A DNA stretch of 45,929 nucleotides from Bacteroidota bacterium. GTDB lineage: Bacteria > Bacteroidota > Ignavibacteria > Ignavibacteriales > Ignavibacteriaceae. The notes beneath the pieces were generated by a model. The model searched no databases and was not told the DNA's origin. It worked only from the letters and a program-made list of their open reading frames with translations. The stretch spans positions 1-45,929 of the forward strand of contig JAMCWE010000030.1 of the NCBI GenBank assembly GCA_023475265.1. The letters are read 5' to 3'. Made by a program: the position numbers and the translations under genes. Shown piece after piece: positions 27,686 to 35,986 of the stretch; position 1 is the stretch's first letter, and every line of letters begins with the position of its first letter.

Positions 27686-30046
27686 ATGAACACCAAAATA
27701 AATATTCTTGTAATTGAAGACAGCAATGATGATGCTTTACTAGTTCTCAGAGAAATACAAAAAGCAAATTATATAATCAATAACGAGATAGTTGCGTCCG
27801 CTGATTTATTAAAAGAATCGCTTAAAAAAATAAATTGGGATATAGTTGTATCAGACTATGTTATGCCGGGTTTTTCAGGTTTAGATGCTTTAAAGATCGT
27901 AAGAGAATTTGATGAAGACCTTCCGTTTATAATTGTTTCAGGTACAATTGGAGAATCAATTGCGGTTGATGCTATGAGGTCAGGGGCTAATGATTATGTA
28001 ATGAAGAATAGTTTGGCAAGGCTTGTTCCTGCTATTAAACGTGAGCTTCGAGAGGCAGTTATTCGCAGAGAAAGAAAAATCGCAAAAGATAAATTGAAAG
28101 AAAGCGAAGAATTATACAGAGCACTTGTTGAAACTTCACCGGAAGCTATTGTTTTGATAGACGCCTGCGGCAATATATTATTCAGCAATAAACAAGGCGC
28201 AAATTTAATAGGAGAAAAATATGTGCATAATCTAAAAAACAGAAATGTATTTGAATTTATTTTCCCCGAAGATTTAGAAAAAGCGAATTCAAATTTAATA
28301 AGGGCAAATGAGGGAGATGTGATTGATGATCAAGAAATCCGATTGATGCGTGCAGATAAAAATATTATTTACACTGAAATTCGAGTAGCACCATTATTAG
28401 ATAGTTCAGGAAAACCAAAATTTCTTATTTTTATGATAATTGATGTAACAAAGAAAATAGAAGGAATAAAAAAAAGGTTAAAATCAGAAGCGGAATTTCG
28501 ATCAGTCTGGGAAAATTCTTTTGATGCAATGAGGTTATGCGATGAAAACGGAATTATAGTAAGAGTTAACCGTGCGTTTTGCAAAATGATGAATAGGACA
28601 AGAGAGGAATTAGAGGGTAAGAGATTTGACGTAATATATAATTCTGAGAATGATCATGAATCTCTTGAAAAATATAAATATATATTTCATAACCATACTG
28701 TACAGCCAAAATTAGAAACGGAAATAAATTTAATAGATAAAAAAAAGATATGGGTCGAATTATCAAATTCATATATTGAAATTAAAGGACAGCCGACACT
28801 ACTGCTTAGTATATTTAGAGATATAAGCGAAAGAAAAAATTATGAAAACAGTTTGATTATTGCTAAAGAAAAAGCAGAAGAAATGAACCGCATGAAGAGT
28901 AACTTTATGAACAACATGAGCCACGAAATTAGAACTCCGATGGTAGCTATTTTGGGGTATGCTCAGCTTGTATTAGATGAATTAGAAAATGCAGACCCAT
29001 ATCTTTTTTTGAAAGGAATTGTTAGTTCAGGCAGAAGATTAATGGAAACAATAAATTCAATTTTAGATTTATCAAGAATTGAATCCGGAAAGATAGAATT
29101 AAAATTTAAAAAAATTAATTTAGTTTCAGAGTCAAAGGAAATAATAGAGAGGTTATCAATATTAGCAGAACAAAAAGGTTTATATATAAAATTTTCAGCT
29201 CGTGAAGATTCAATTTTATCGCTGCTTGATTCAAATCTTTACGATCAAATCGTTGAAAACCTAATTGGAAATGCTATCAAATATACTGAGAAAGGCGGGA
29301 TAATTGTTGAAATAACAAAAAACTATATTGAAGAAGAAAATTGGTCTGTATTAAATATAATTGATACAGGTATTGGAATACCGAAAGAAAGTCTTGAAAT
29401 AATATTTGAAGAATTCAGGCAAGTGAGTGAAGGCATTGGAAGGAGATTTGAGGGAAGCGGATTGGGTTTAACCATAACAAAAAAATATGTTGAAATGATG
29501 CATGGTAAAATATCCGTTGAAAGCAGATTCGGCAGGGGATCGGTTTTTTCAGTTAGATTTAAATCGTGCTTACCGGATGAAATAGAATTTGAATCTAAAA
29601 TATTTCAAAAGGAATTTCCGAAAACAATAATTGGGAAGGAAGGAAATATTAAACCAAATCTTGCCCGCCTTCTTTTAGTTGAGAATGATTCAGGATCAAT
29701 AAATATTACACGAAGATTTTTAAAAGGCTTATATGAACTAGATTGTGTCGAAAAAGGTGAAGATGCAATTGAATTGGTTAAAAACAAAAAATACGATTTA
29801 ATATTAATGGACATAAATCTTGGCTATGGAAAAAGCGGAGTTGAAACAACATTAGAAATTAAAAACATCAGCGGATATGAAAATATTCCGATTGTTGCAT
29901 TAACAGCTTATGCGATGCATAGCGATAAGGAATATTTTTTATCTATAGGGTTAACACATTATTTAGCCAAGCCGTTTGAAAAAAGCGATTTGATTAATCT
30001 TATTGAACAAATTTTACACTCATCAAACAAAGATAAATTAATTTAG
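27686..30046 (+). CDS. Hybrid histidine kinase: receiver-PAS-PAS-HisKA-HATPase-receiver
   Basis: The 786-residue protein has an N-terminal receiver (VIEDSNDDALLV, Asp57 in VVSDYVMPG), two PAS domains (about 150-270 and 275-390), a HisKA domain with FMNNMSHEIRTPMVAILGY and His413, an ATPase domain (NLIGNAIKYTEKG, DTGIGIPKESL, GSGLGLTITKKYVEMM) and a C-terminal receiver (LLLVENDSGSINITRRF, Asp709 in LILMDINLG, Lys in YLAKPFEKSDL). Receivers at both ends allow it to take in and pass on phosphate. A His-phosphotransfer protein would be expected for onward relay, but none is encoded here. It starts two bases after the Rcp1-like gene and ends the run. Confidence 0.93.
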   Translation: MNTKINILVIEDSNDDALLVLREIQKANYIINNEIVASADLLKESLKKINWDIVVSDYVMPGFSGLDALKIVREFDEDLPFIIVSGTIGESIAVDAMRSGANDYVMKNSLARLVPAIKRELREAVIRRERKIAKDKLKESEELYRALVETSPEAIVLIDACGNILFSNKQGANLIGEKYVHNLKNRNVFEFIFPEDLEKANSNLIRANEGDVIDDQEIRLMRADKNIIYTEIRVAPLLDSSGKPKFLIFMIIDVTKKIEGIKKRLKSEAEFRSVWENSFDAMRLCDENGIIVRVNRAFCKMMNRTREELEGKRFDVIYNSENDHESLEKYKYIFHNHTVQPKLETEINLIDKKKIWVELSNSYIEIKGQPTLLLSIFRDISERKNYENSLIIAKEKAEEMNRMKSNFMNNMSHEIRTPMVAILGYAQLVLDELENADPYLFLKGIVSSGRRLMETINSILDLSRIESGKIELKFKKINLVSESKEIIERLSILAEQKGLYIKFSAREDSILSLLDSNLYDQIVENLIGNAIKYTEKGGIIVEITKNYIEEENWSVLNIIDTGIGIPKESLEIIFEEFRQVSEGIGRRFEGSGLGLTITKKYVEMMHGKISVESRFGRGSVFSVRFKSCLPDEIEFESKIFQKEFPKTIIGKEGNIKPNLARLLLVENDSGSINITRRFLKGLYELDCVEKGEDAIELVKNKKYDLILMDINLGYGKSGVETTLEIKNISGYENIPIVALTAYAMHSDKEYFLSIGLTHYLAKPFEKSDLINLIEQILHSSNKDKLI

Positions 30047-30062
30047 CTATGGATAGCTAAAT
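30041..30062. repeat. Perfect 10-bp inverted repeat at the end of the hybrid-kinase gene
   Basis: ATTTAGCTAT at 30041-30050 and ATAGCTAAAT at 30053-30062 are perfect complements around GG. The repeat overlaps the hybrid-kinase stop codon (30044-30046). It lies between convergent genes and may be a weak two-way terminator or an mRNA-end stabiliser; neither side has a strong T-run. Confidence 0.5.
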
Positions 30063-30132
30063 GAAAATAAAATTACTGAAAGGTTCCAAATTTCATAAAA
30101 AAATAATTGGGATTTTTAACATCAGAAAAAAT

Positions 30133-30408
30133 TTAGCCTCCAATAACAACAGACCATGGTCTTATTTTCCATTCAGTAATTAATCCATTTAATACGTATG
30201 GATCATGTTTTGCAAATTTTTCAACAGTGGAAGGTTTATCCACTTTGAAAACTAATACTGCACTGTCTGCCGGTTCAGCAAGCGCACCAGCAAAAACTAA
30301 TTCGCCACGTTTATGTGCAGCCGAAGCATAAGCTAAATGACTTTCCCTAAACGGTACCCGTTTTTCAATATAGTTTTCAATTGTTTTATAAAATAATATA
30401 TAGTACAT
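30133..30408 (-). CDS. YciI-like protein
   Basis: The 91-residue protein matches the YciI family, small dimeric alpha-beta barrels related to muconolactone isomerase and EthD-type folds. It shows YYILFYKTIENYIEKRVPFR, the conserved His in FRESHLAYA near residue 24, FAGALAEPADSAVLVFKV near 59-76 and HDPYVLNGL near 88 with the conserved Asp. Members are sometimes fused to enzymes or sigma factors, but most have no defined activity. It is the only leftward protein gene in the sensory block, convergent with the hybrid kinase and divergent from the next kinase. A link to signalling is not supported. Confidence 0.82.
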   Translation of the reverse strand: MYYILFYKTIENYIEKRVPFRESHLAYASAAHKRGELVFAGALAEPADSAVLVFKVDKPSTVEKFAKHDPYVLNGLITEWKIRPWSVVIGG

Positions 30409-30780
30409 AATTTCACCTTCACTAATTATAAAAATTTGACTGAAAGATGATAAAATTAAATTTAATATGATATAATATTTAGAAGATAATAAAGAAATTC
30501 AATATTATTTTGCAGCACTATTAAAAATTAATTAAACTTATTTTTTTCAAAACCATAATTCAATATAATTTTAAATATTCTTTCTTTTCAATCTCTTAAT
30601 TATAAGACAACAAAAAAATCATTGTCATTTAAAAAATCTGTTTTGATAGTTATGAGAAAATTGTGAAACCTTAGAAACGTGTTCAATTATGACTCTAAAT
30701 GTAAAAGCAAAACCTATTTAAGGTATAATTTTTACATAACATATTATTAGTTATATTATTAAAAAATATTTTAATTATTT
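30409..30780. other. Intergenic region between yciI-like gene and PAS kinase
   Basis: About 370 very AT-rich bases between divergent genes. TATAAT at 30471-30476 is a possible -10 element without a matching -35. I see no ORF or RNA gene. Confidence 0.45.
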
Positions 30781-30793
30781 TCAGGAATCCTGA
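30781..30793. promoter_or_regulatory. Palindrome TCAGGA-A-TCCTGA covering the ribosome-binding site
   Basis: A perfect six-base inverted repeat with one central base ends one base before the ATG of the PAS kinase at 30795. It contains the AGGA that would pair with 16S rRNA. A one-base loop cannot form a hairpin as such, so a DNA- or RNA-binding dimer would be the more likely reader, if it is functional at all. Confidence 0.3.
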
Positions 30794-30794
30794 T

Positions 30795-31934
30795 ATGGAT
30801 AATAAAAAAAATGAACCGATCATTGAAATTAAGAATAGGTTGTCAATTGAAGATTTTAATTTTCAAAAGAAAAGCTTTTCTGAAAAAAATTTATTTACTG
30901 AAATATTGGATTCCACCCCGGATTATCTTGTCGTATTAAATCAGCAAAGACAAATTGTATATTCAAATCAAGCATTTAAAAATTTATTAACAAAAGTTAA
31001 CGACGATTCATTTTACGGTAAACGACCTGGTGAAGTACTTAATTGCCAGCGAGCTTTTATAAATCCGGAAGGGTGTGGAACAACAGAATTTTGTACAACA
31101 TGCGGTGCATTAAAAGTTATTCTTTCATCATTAAAAGGAGAAGAAGATGTTCAAGAATGTAGAATAATTCAAAAGGAAACAAATGAAGCTCTCGATTTAA
31201 GAGTTTGGGCAAAACCTCTAAATATAGATGGACAGGTTTATTCTGTTTTTACCTTTGTTGATATTAGTCATGAAAAAAGAAGATTAGCATTAGAAAGAAT
31301 TTTTTTCCATGATGTATTGAATACCGCAAATGGTTTAAAGAGTTACGTAAATTTGTTGAATGATTCCTCTTTTGAAGAAATCAAGGAAATGGAACCTATA
31401 GCTTCCGCATTAGTTTTTAGATTATTGGAAGAAATTAAAGCTCAAAGAGATCTTATGTTAGCTGAAAACCAAGAACTAGCTATTAATCTTCAATTTTGTA
31501 ATTCAAAAAAAATTATAAACGATTTGATAAATCTCTATAAAAATCAAAGTATTTCAGAAGAAAAGGTAATTGAAGTTGACAATGATTTCAAATCAATTGA
31601 GTTTATAAGCGACGAGATATTGATTTCAAGAGTATTAAGCAATATGATAAAAAATGCTTTGGAATCAATAACTGTTGAAAAAAAAATAAAGATCGGTTGT
31701 AATCTTTTAAATAATAAAATTCAATTCTTTGTACACAATCCAGGCTTTATTCCGATGGAAACACAGTATCAAATATTTCAGCGTTCTTTCTCGACTAAAG
31801 GTGTAGGCAGAGGACTTGGCACGTATAGTATGAAATTAATTACCGAACGATATTTGAAAGGTAAAATTTATTTTAATTCTTCAGAGGAAAATGGTACCAC
31901 ATTTTTTGCGGAATATCCAATTAATTTTGAATAA
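30795..31934 (+). CDS. PAS histidine kinase with four-cysteine PAS motif
   Basis: The 379-residue cytoplasmic kinase has one PAS domain (about residues 35-155) that carries RPGEVLNCQRAFINPEGC followed by GTTEFCTTCGA, four cysteines in a C-x(n)-C-x5-C-x2-C order. Related PAS kinases in many bacteria share this motif, and metal, Fe-S or redox sensing is a reasonable but unproven reading. The DHp domain is minimal: FFHDVLNTANGL with His172 as probable phosphorylated residue. The ATPase domain has NMIKNALESI, a weak G1 (VHNPGFIP, with the usual Asp-x-Gly replaced) and GVGRGLGTYSMKLI. No regulator gene adjoins it, so its partner is elsewhere, possibly one of the stand-alone receivers of this block. 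Confidence 0.87.
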   Translation: MDNKKNEPIIEIKNRLSIEDFNFQKKSFSEKNLFTEILDSTPDYLVVLNQQRQIVYSNQAFKNLLTKVNDDSFYGKRPGEVLNCQRAFINPEGCGTTEFCTTCGALKVILSSLKGEEDVQECRIIQKETNEALDLRVWAKPLNIDGQVYSVFTFVDISHEKRRLALERIFFHDVLNTANGLKSYVNLLNDSSFEEIKEMEPIASALVFRLLEEIKAQRDLMLAENQELAINLQFCNSKKIINDLINLYKNQSISEEKVIEVDNDFKSIEFISDEILISRVLSNMIKNALESITVEKKIKIGCNLLNNKIQFFVHNPGFIPMETQYQIFQRSFSTKGVGRGLGTYSMKLITERYLKGKIYFNSSEENGTTFFAEYPINFE

Positions 31935-32103
31935 TGTTGATATAAGCTTATACAGGCATTCCATTAATCTTAAAATATTTTTTATCCATTTTGATTGTGT
32001 AATTAAGAGCGTAGTTTAAAATGGTAAGTTTCTTTTGTTTATTAACCGGATAATACTTTTTGTAAATTGGTTGTTAAAATGATGAGATAAATTAATAACT
32101 CAG

Positions 32104-32177
32104 TGCGCCTGCAGGGATTCGAACCCCGAACCTTCTGATCCGTAGTCAGATGCTCTATCCAATTAAGCTACAGGCGC
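32104..32177 (-). tRNA. tRNA-Arg (anticodon ACG)
   Basis: On the minus strand, 74 bases form a full cloverleaf: acceptor GCGCCTG paired with CAGGCGC, discriminator A at 32104, D arm AGCTTAATTGGATAGAGC, anticodon arm TCTGA, loop CTACGGA, TCAGA, and T arm CGGGG-TTCGAAT-CCCTG. The anticodon ACG is the known TadA substrate, edited to ICG. CCA is not encoded. It closely resembles the tRNA-Arg(UCG) at 18.0 kb. Confidence 0.94.
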
Positions 32178-32447
32178 AATATTTTTCACAAAGACCTCGG
32201 CTAAATTACTACATAATTCTAAACTCTTCAAATAATTCTATTCCCTCTTATAAATTTTTTATTTCTACCTGAGGTTTTTAACAAATATGACGCAAATAAA
32301 ATAGATTTATTAGGAATTTTATTAAATTGTATTTAGAGAATAAAGAATTTAATTATTGCGATAAAATTTGAATTCTGTTTTTTCTTTATTCCTAAAATGC
32401 GGGTCCTAATTAAAATATTATTCTAAACTTTTTGAAAGGTTAAATGA

Positions 32448-33323
32448 ATGTTTAGAGGAGTTGGTACAGCAATTATAACTCCGTTTAATCAAGATTATAA
32501 TGTTGATTATCAAGCATTAAAAAAAATATGCCGGCATCAAATTGACGGCGGTGTAGATGCGTTAATTGTCCTTGGCACAACCGGAGAATCTCCGGTAATT
32601 AATCTTGATGAAAGAAAAAAAATTATTTCAACAGTTATTGAAGAGGTAAATGGTAAAGCAGAAATAATGATCGGCACAGGCACAAACGATACTAAACATG
32701 TCATCGAGCTAAATAGAGTTGCAGAAGAATTGAAAGCAAATGGATTATTAATTGTTAATCCATATTATAATAAGGGTACCCAAGAAAGTTTAATTGAACA
32801 TTTTAAATATGTTTCAGAAAGAACAACTCTTCCGATTTTACTTTATAATGTTCCGTCACGAACCGGAATGAATATGCTGCCTGAAACTATAATTAAAATT
32901 AATGAAGCATGCTCAAATGTGATTGGAGTAAAGGAAGCTTGCGGAAACATTTCACAAATTGCTCATCTTATGTCTATTAAACCTCTGGACTTCTTAGTTT
33001 ATTCAGGTAATGATGATCAGACGCTTCCGATAATGGCACTTGGTGGGGCTGGTATTATTTCCGTTTTTTCGAATGCCTATCCGAAAGAACTCAAACAAAT
33101 TACCGATTCAATTTTTAAAAATGATTTTTCATTTGCACAAAAATTAAATAATAAATATTTGAGCATGATGAATGCTCTTTTTATTGAGACGAGCCCGATG
33201 CCAATAAAATATGTAATGAGTAAGTTAGGTTTATGTGAAAATATTTTAAGACTACCATTAATTCCTATTTCAAAGAAGACTGAAATAATTCTAGATGAAG
33301 AAATGAAAAAGATTCCTTCTTAA
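32448..33323 (+). CDS. dapA: 4-hydroxy-tetrahydrodipicolinate synthase
   Basis: DapA condenses pyruvate with aspartate semialdehyde, the first committed step to DAP and lysine. The 291-residue TIM barrel has GTTGESPVI near residues 44-52, YNVPSRTGMN near 134-143 with the proton-relay Tyr, and GVKEACGNI near 161-169 with the Schiff-base Lys. YSGNDDQTLPIMALGG near 185-200 is also typical. GAAAGG precedes the ATG. It opens a rightward cluster of five genes. I see no lysine riboswitch in the 270 bases before it. Confidence 0.95.
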   Translation: MFRGVGTAIITPFNQDYNVDYQALKKICRHQIDGGVDALIVLGTTGESPVINLDERKKIISTVIEEVNGKAEIMIGTGTNDTKHVIELNRVAEELKANGLLIVNPYYNKGTQESLIEHFKYVSERTTLPILLYNVPSRTGMNMLPETIIKINEACSNVIGVKEACGNISQIAHLMSIKPLDFLVYSGNDDQTLPIMALGGAGIISVFSNAYPKELKQITDSIFKNDFSFAQKLNNKYLSMMNALFIETSPMPIKYVMSKLGLCENILRLPLIPISKKTEIILDEEMKKIPS

Positions 33324-33344
33324 ATATCAAAACCGAATCAATAA

Positions 33345-34007
33345 ATGGAAAAAATAATTAAATACGGTTTAATGGGTTCTTCCGGGAGACTTGGAAGCGA
33401 GGTTAGAAATGTTTTTAATGAAAAAGGATATCAACTCGTCTTTCAGTATGATATTGAAGGCGAAATCTATAACGATAAGCCTGAAGTATTAATAGATTGC
33501 TCGCTGCCTGAAGTATTTTCAAAAAGTATTTCAATTGCTGATAGATATAAAATCCCATTTATTGTCGCAACCACTGGATTGAGTGATAAACAGTTTTCTG
33601 ATTTGAAAAAATTAGCCGAGACTGTTCCGGTTGTGCAAAGTTATAATTATTCAATCGGTATTCAAATATTTTTAAAATTAACTGAAATGGCAAAAGAAAA
33701 ACTTCCTGATTGGGATGTTGAAATATCAGAAACTCATCATAGATTTAAAAAGGATAAACCATCCGGAACTGCAAAAATGATTAATGATATTTTTAAAGAT
33801 AAACCGATCAATATTTCTTCTTTAAGATTAGGGAATGTTCCCGGTGATCATACAGTTTATTTTGGCGGATTAGGAGAAGTTCTGTCCATCACTCATCATG
33901 CAACTTCCAGAAGAACTTTTGCAGAAGGAATATTGCTTTCAGCAGAATTTGCATTAAAAAAGAAAAATGGATTTTATTCTTTTCGCGAAGTTGTATTCGG
34001 AAGTTAA
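33345..34007 (+). CDS. dapB: 4-hydroxy-tetrahydrodipicolinate reductase, short form
   Basis: DapB reduces the DapA product with NAD(P)H. The N-terminal Rossmann fold has LMGSSGRLGSEV near residues 8-19 and VATTGLSDKQ near 75-84. The catalytic region is ISETHHRFKKDKPSGTA near 128-144, with the conserved His pair and Lys. At 220 residues it is shorter than E. coli DapB (about 270); the nucleotide-binding half is compact, as in Thermotoga-like and Bacteroidota forms, and all key residues are present. It follows dapA by 21 bases. Confidence 0.93.
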   Translation: MEKIIKYGLMGSSGRLGSEVRNVFNEKGYQLVFQYDIEGEIYNDKPEVLIDCSLPEVFSKSISIADRYKIPFIVATTGLSDKQFSDLKKLAETVPVVQSYNYSIGIQIFLKLTEMAKEKLPDWDVEISETHHRFKKDKPSGTAKMINDIFKDKPINISSLRLGNVPGDHTVYFGGLGEVLSITHHATSRRTFAEGILLSAEFALKKKNGFYSFREVVFGS

Positions 34008-34049
34008 TTTCGGAAAAATAATTTTAAAATTATTCATCAAAGGATAAAA

Positions 34050-34748
34050 ATGGATTCGTATGAAATAATAAATTACATCGCTAATTCAGAGAAGAAAACA
34101 CCGGCAAGAATCTTTCTTCAAGGTGAATTGGATAAAATAAATTTTCAAGAACTTGATTTCTTCGGTAATAAAGAGTTTGGAATTTTATTCTGTGAGCATA
34201 ATGAATTCATAAAACTTTATGAAAGTAATAAGCAATTCATAAAAAAATATAAAATAGAAATAGATCGAAGGAACTCCGCAATTCCATTATCTGATTTGAC
34301 TAAATTCAAAGCGCGAATCGAACCTGGCGCTATAATAAGAGATTTGGTTGAGATTGGTGACAATTGCGTAATTATGATGGGCGCAGTTATCAACATTGGC
34401 GCTGTTATTGGCGAGAAAACTATGATTGATATGAATGTTGTAGTTGGCGGAAGAGTAATAGTTGGGAATAACTGTCACATTGGGGCGGGTGCTGTATTAG
34501 CCGGCGTAGTAGAGCCCCCAAGTGCAACTCCAGTAATAATTGAGGATGATGTTTTAATAGGTGCAAATGCAGTTGTTCTTGAAGGAGTTAGAGTAGGGAA
34601 GGGCGCTGTAATTGCGGCTGGTTCAGTTGTTGTAAAAGATGTTGAACCATACTCAGTCATGGCTGGTGTTCCAGCTAAGATGATTAAGAAAGTCGATGAA
34701 AAAACAAAAAGCAAAACTCAATTGATTGATGAATTAAGAAAATTATAA
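34050..34748 (+). CDS. dapH: Tetrahydrodipicolinate N-acetyltransferase
   Basis: DapH acetylates tetrahydrodipicolinate with acetyl-CoA, opening the acetylase branch of DAP synthesis. The 232-residue protein matches Bacillus-type DapH closely: an N-terminal segment with [12 protein letters not shown] near residues 71-82, then a left-handed beta-helix with hexapeptide repeats ([34 protein letters not shown], then [10 protein letters not shown] and [18 protein letters not shown]), and a C-terminus with [18 protein letters not shown]. This pattern separates it from succinyl-type DapD. AAAGGA lies just upstream of the start. The deacetylase of the same branch is encoded two genes further on. Confidence 0.93.
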   Translation: MDSYEIINYIANSEKKTPARIFLQGELDKINFQELDFFGNKEFGILFCEHNEFIKLYESNKQFIKKYKIEIDRRNSAIPLSDLTKFKARIEPGAIIRDLVEIGDNCVIMMGAVINIGAVIGEKTMIDMNVVVGGRVIVGNNCHIGAGAVLAGVVEPPSATPVIIEDDVLIGANAVVLEGVRVGKGAVIAAGSVVVKDVEPYSVMAGVPAKMIKKVDEKTKSKTQLIDELRKL

Positions 34749-34771
34749 ATTAAAATATTTTATAAAATTAT

Positions 34772-35959
34772 ATGAAAATTATTGTTCAAAAATATGGCGG
34801 TAGTTCTGTTGCAGATACAGAAAAAATTAAAAATGTAGCGAAAAGAATTTCAAAAAAAATCGATGAAGGAGCAAAGCTTGTAGTTGTTGTGTCTGCTATG
34901 GGAAAAACGACCGATAATCTTATAAAATTGGCAAAAGAAATTACACACAATATTGTGCCCAGAGAATTGGATATGCTGCTTACAACCGGTGAACAAGTTT
35001 CAGCATCTTTACTTTCGTTGGCATTAAATGATATCGGAAAAAAAAGTAAATCATTAAATGCTTTTCAAGCTGGCATCGTTACCACCGGCGACTTTACACA
35101 AGCAAGAATAAAAAATTTAAAATCCAAAAAGATTAAATATCTTTTTAAAGATAATGACGCAATAATCGTAACGGGCTTTCAAGGAATTACAGAGGAAGGA
35201 GAGATTACAACTTTAGGCAGAGGAGGCTCAGATACTTCAGCAGTTGCTGTTGCCGCGGCTCTAAATGCCAAATGTGAAATATACAGTGATGTGGCTGGCA
35301 TTTTCACTACAGATCCAAGAATACATCCGGCGGCTAAAAAATTAAAATATATTACTTACGATGAAATGCTTGAGATGTCAAGCCTCGGTGCAAAAGTATT
35401 GCACAGCAGATCTGTAGAAATAGCTAAAAAATTTGGAATTACTATTTATTGTGGTTCAACATTTTCCGACGAGGAGGGAAGTTACGTAATGAAAAAAAAT
35501 ATCGAACAACCTGTTGTTTCAGGACTAAGTGTTATGGATAATCAGACTCAAGTTACACTATCAAATCTTCCGCTGGATTATAATTTGGTTCAGCAGATAT
35601 TTGAAAAGGTTGCTAAAGAGGGATTAAACGTTGATATGATCTCTGTTATCAGCAACACTGGATTGAATATTGCTTTTACAATTATCGAAGAGAAAAAATC
35701 ACACGTTGCAAAAGCACTTTCTCAGATTCTTAAAGACATGAAAGGATTTAATATAAATTATCATTCAGGGTTTTCTAAAATTTCAATCGTCGGTATCGGA
35801 ATGAAATCAAGCAGTGGTGTTGCTTCAAAATATTTTAAAGCTTTGGAGAAAATTCCGATTAAATTAGTTACAACTTCAGAGATAAAAATTTCTTGCCTTG
35901 TTGAAGAAAAATATAAAGACAAAGCGGTAAAAGCTCTTATCGATTCTTTCGAACTATAA
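34772..35959 (+). CDS. lysC: Aspartate kinase, monofunctional
   Basis: The enzyme makes aspartyl phosphate, entry to the aspartate family of amino acids. The 395-residue protein has VQKYGGSSVADTEKI at the N-terminus, TTGEQVSASLLSLAL near residues 70-84, GFQGITEEGEITTLGRGGSD near 131-150 and YSDVAGIFTTDPR near 170-182. Two ACT domains follow from about residue 260 (SGLSVMDNQTQVTLSNLP and SKISIVGIGMKSSSGVASKY), which bind regulatory amino acids. There is no homoserine dehydrogenase fusion. Its place in the dap cluster suggests feedback by lysine, but the effector cannot be read from sequence. It lies 23 bases after dapH. Confidence 0.94.
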   Translation: MKIIVQKYGGSSVADTEKIKNVAKRISKKIDEGAKLVVVVSAMGKTTDNLIKLAKEITHNIVPRELDMLLTTGEQVSASLLSLALNDIGKKSKSLNAFQAGIVTTGDFTQARIKNLKSKKIKYLFKDNDAIIVTGFQGITEEGEITTLGRGGSDTSAVAVAAALNAKCEIYSDVAGIFTTDPRIHPAAKKLKYITYDEMLEMSSLGAKVLHSRSVEIAKKFGITIYCGSTFSDEEGSYVMKKNIEQPVVSGLSVMDNQTQVTLSNLPLDYNLVQQIFEKVAKEGLNVDMISVISNTGLNIAFTIIEEKKSHVAKALSQILKDMKGFNINYHSGFSKISIVGIGMKSSSGVASKYFKALEKIPIKLVTTSEIKISCLVEEKYKDKAVKALIDSFEL

Positions 35960-35986
35960 ATATTTTGGATCAAAATATTATTTATT

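Noticed and set aside
31941-31952. Palindrome TATAAGCTTATA after the Cys-rich kinase gene
   Set aside because: Short and AT-rich, no T-run and no gene directly downstream; not distinguishable from chance.
32178-32447. Possible lysine riboswitch before dapA
   Set aside because: The region is AT-rich without the conserved helices or core motifs of the lysine riboswitch; the gap before lysC is only 23 bases.
34017-34034. Perfect 18-base palindrome AATAATTTT/AAAATTATT between dapB and dapH
   Set aside because: Composed only of A and T in a very AT-rich gap, with no loop; chance occurrence is likely.
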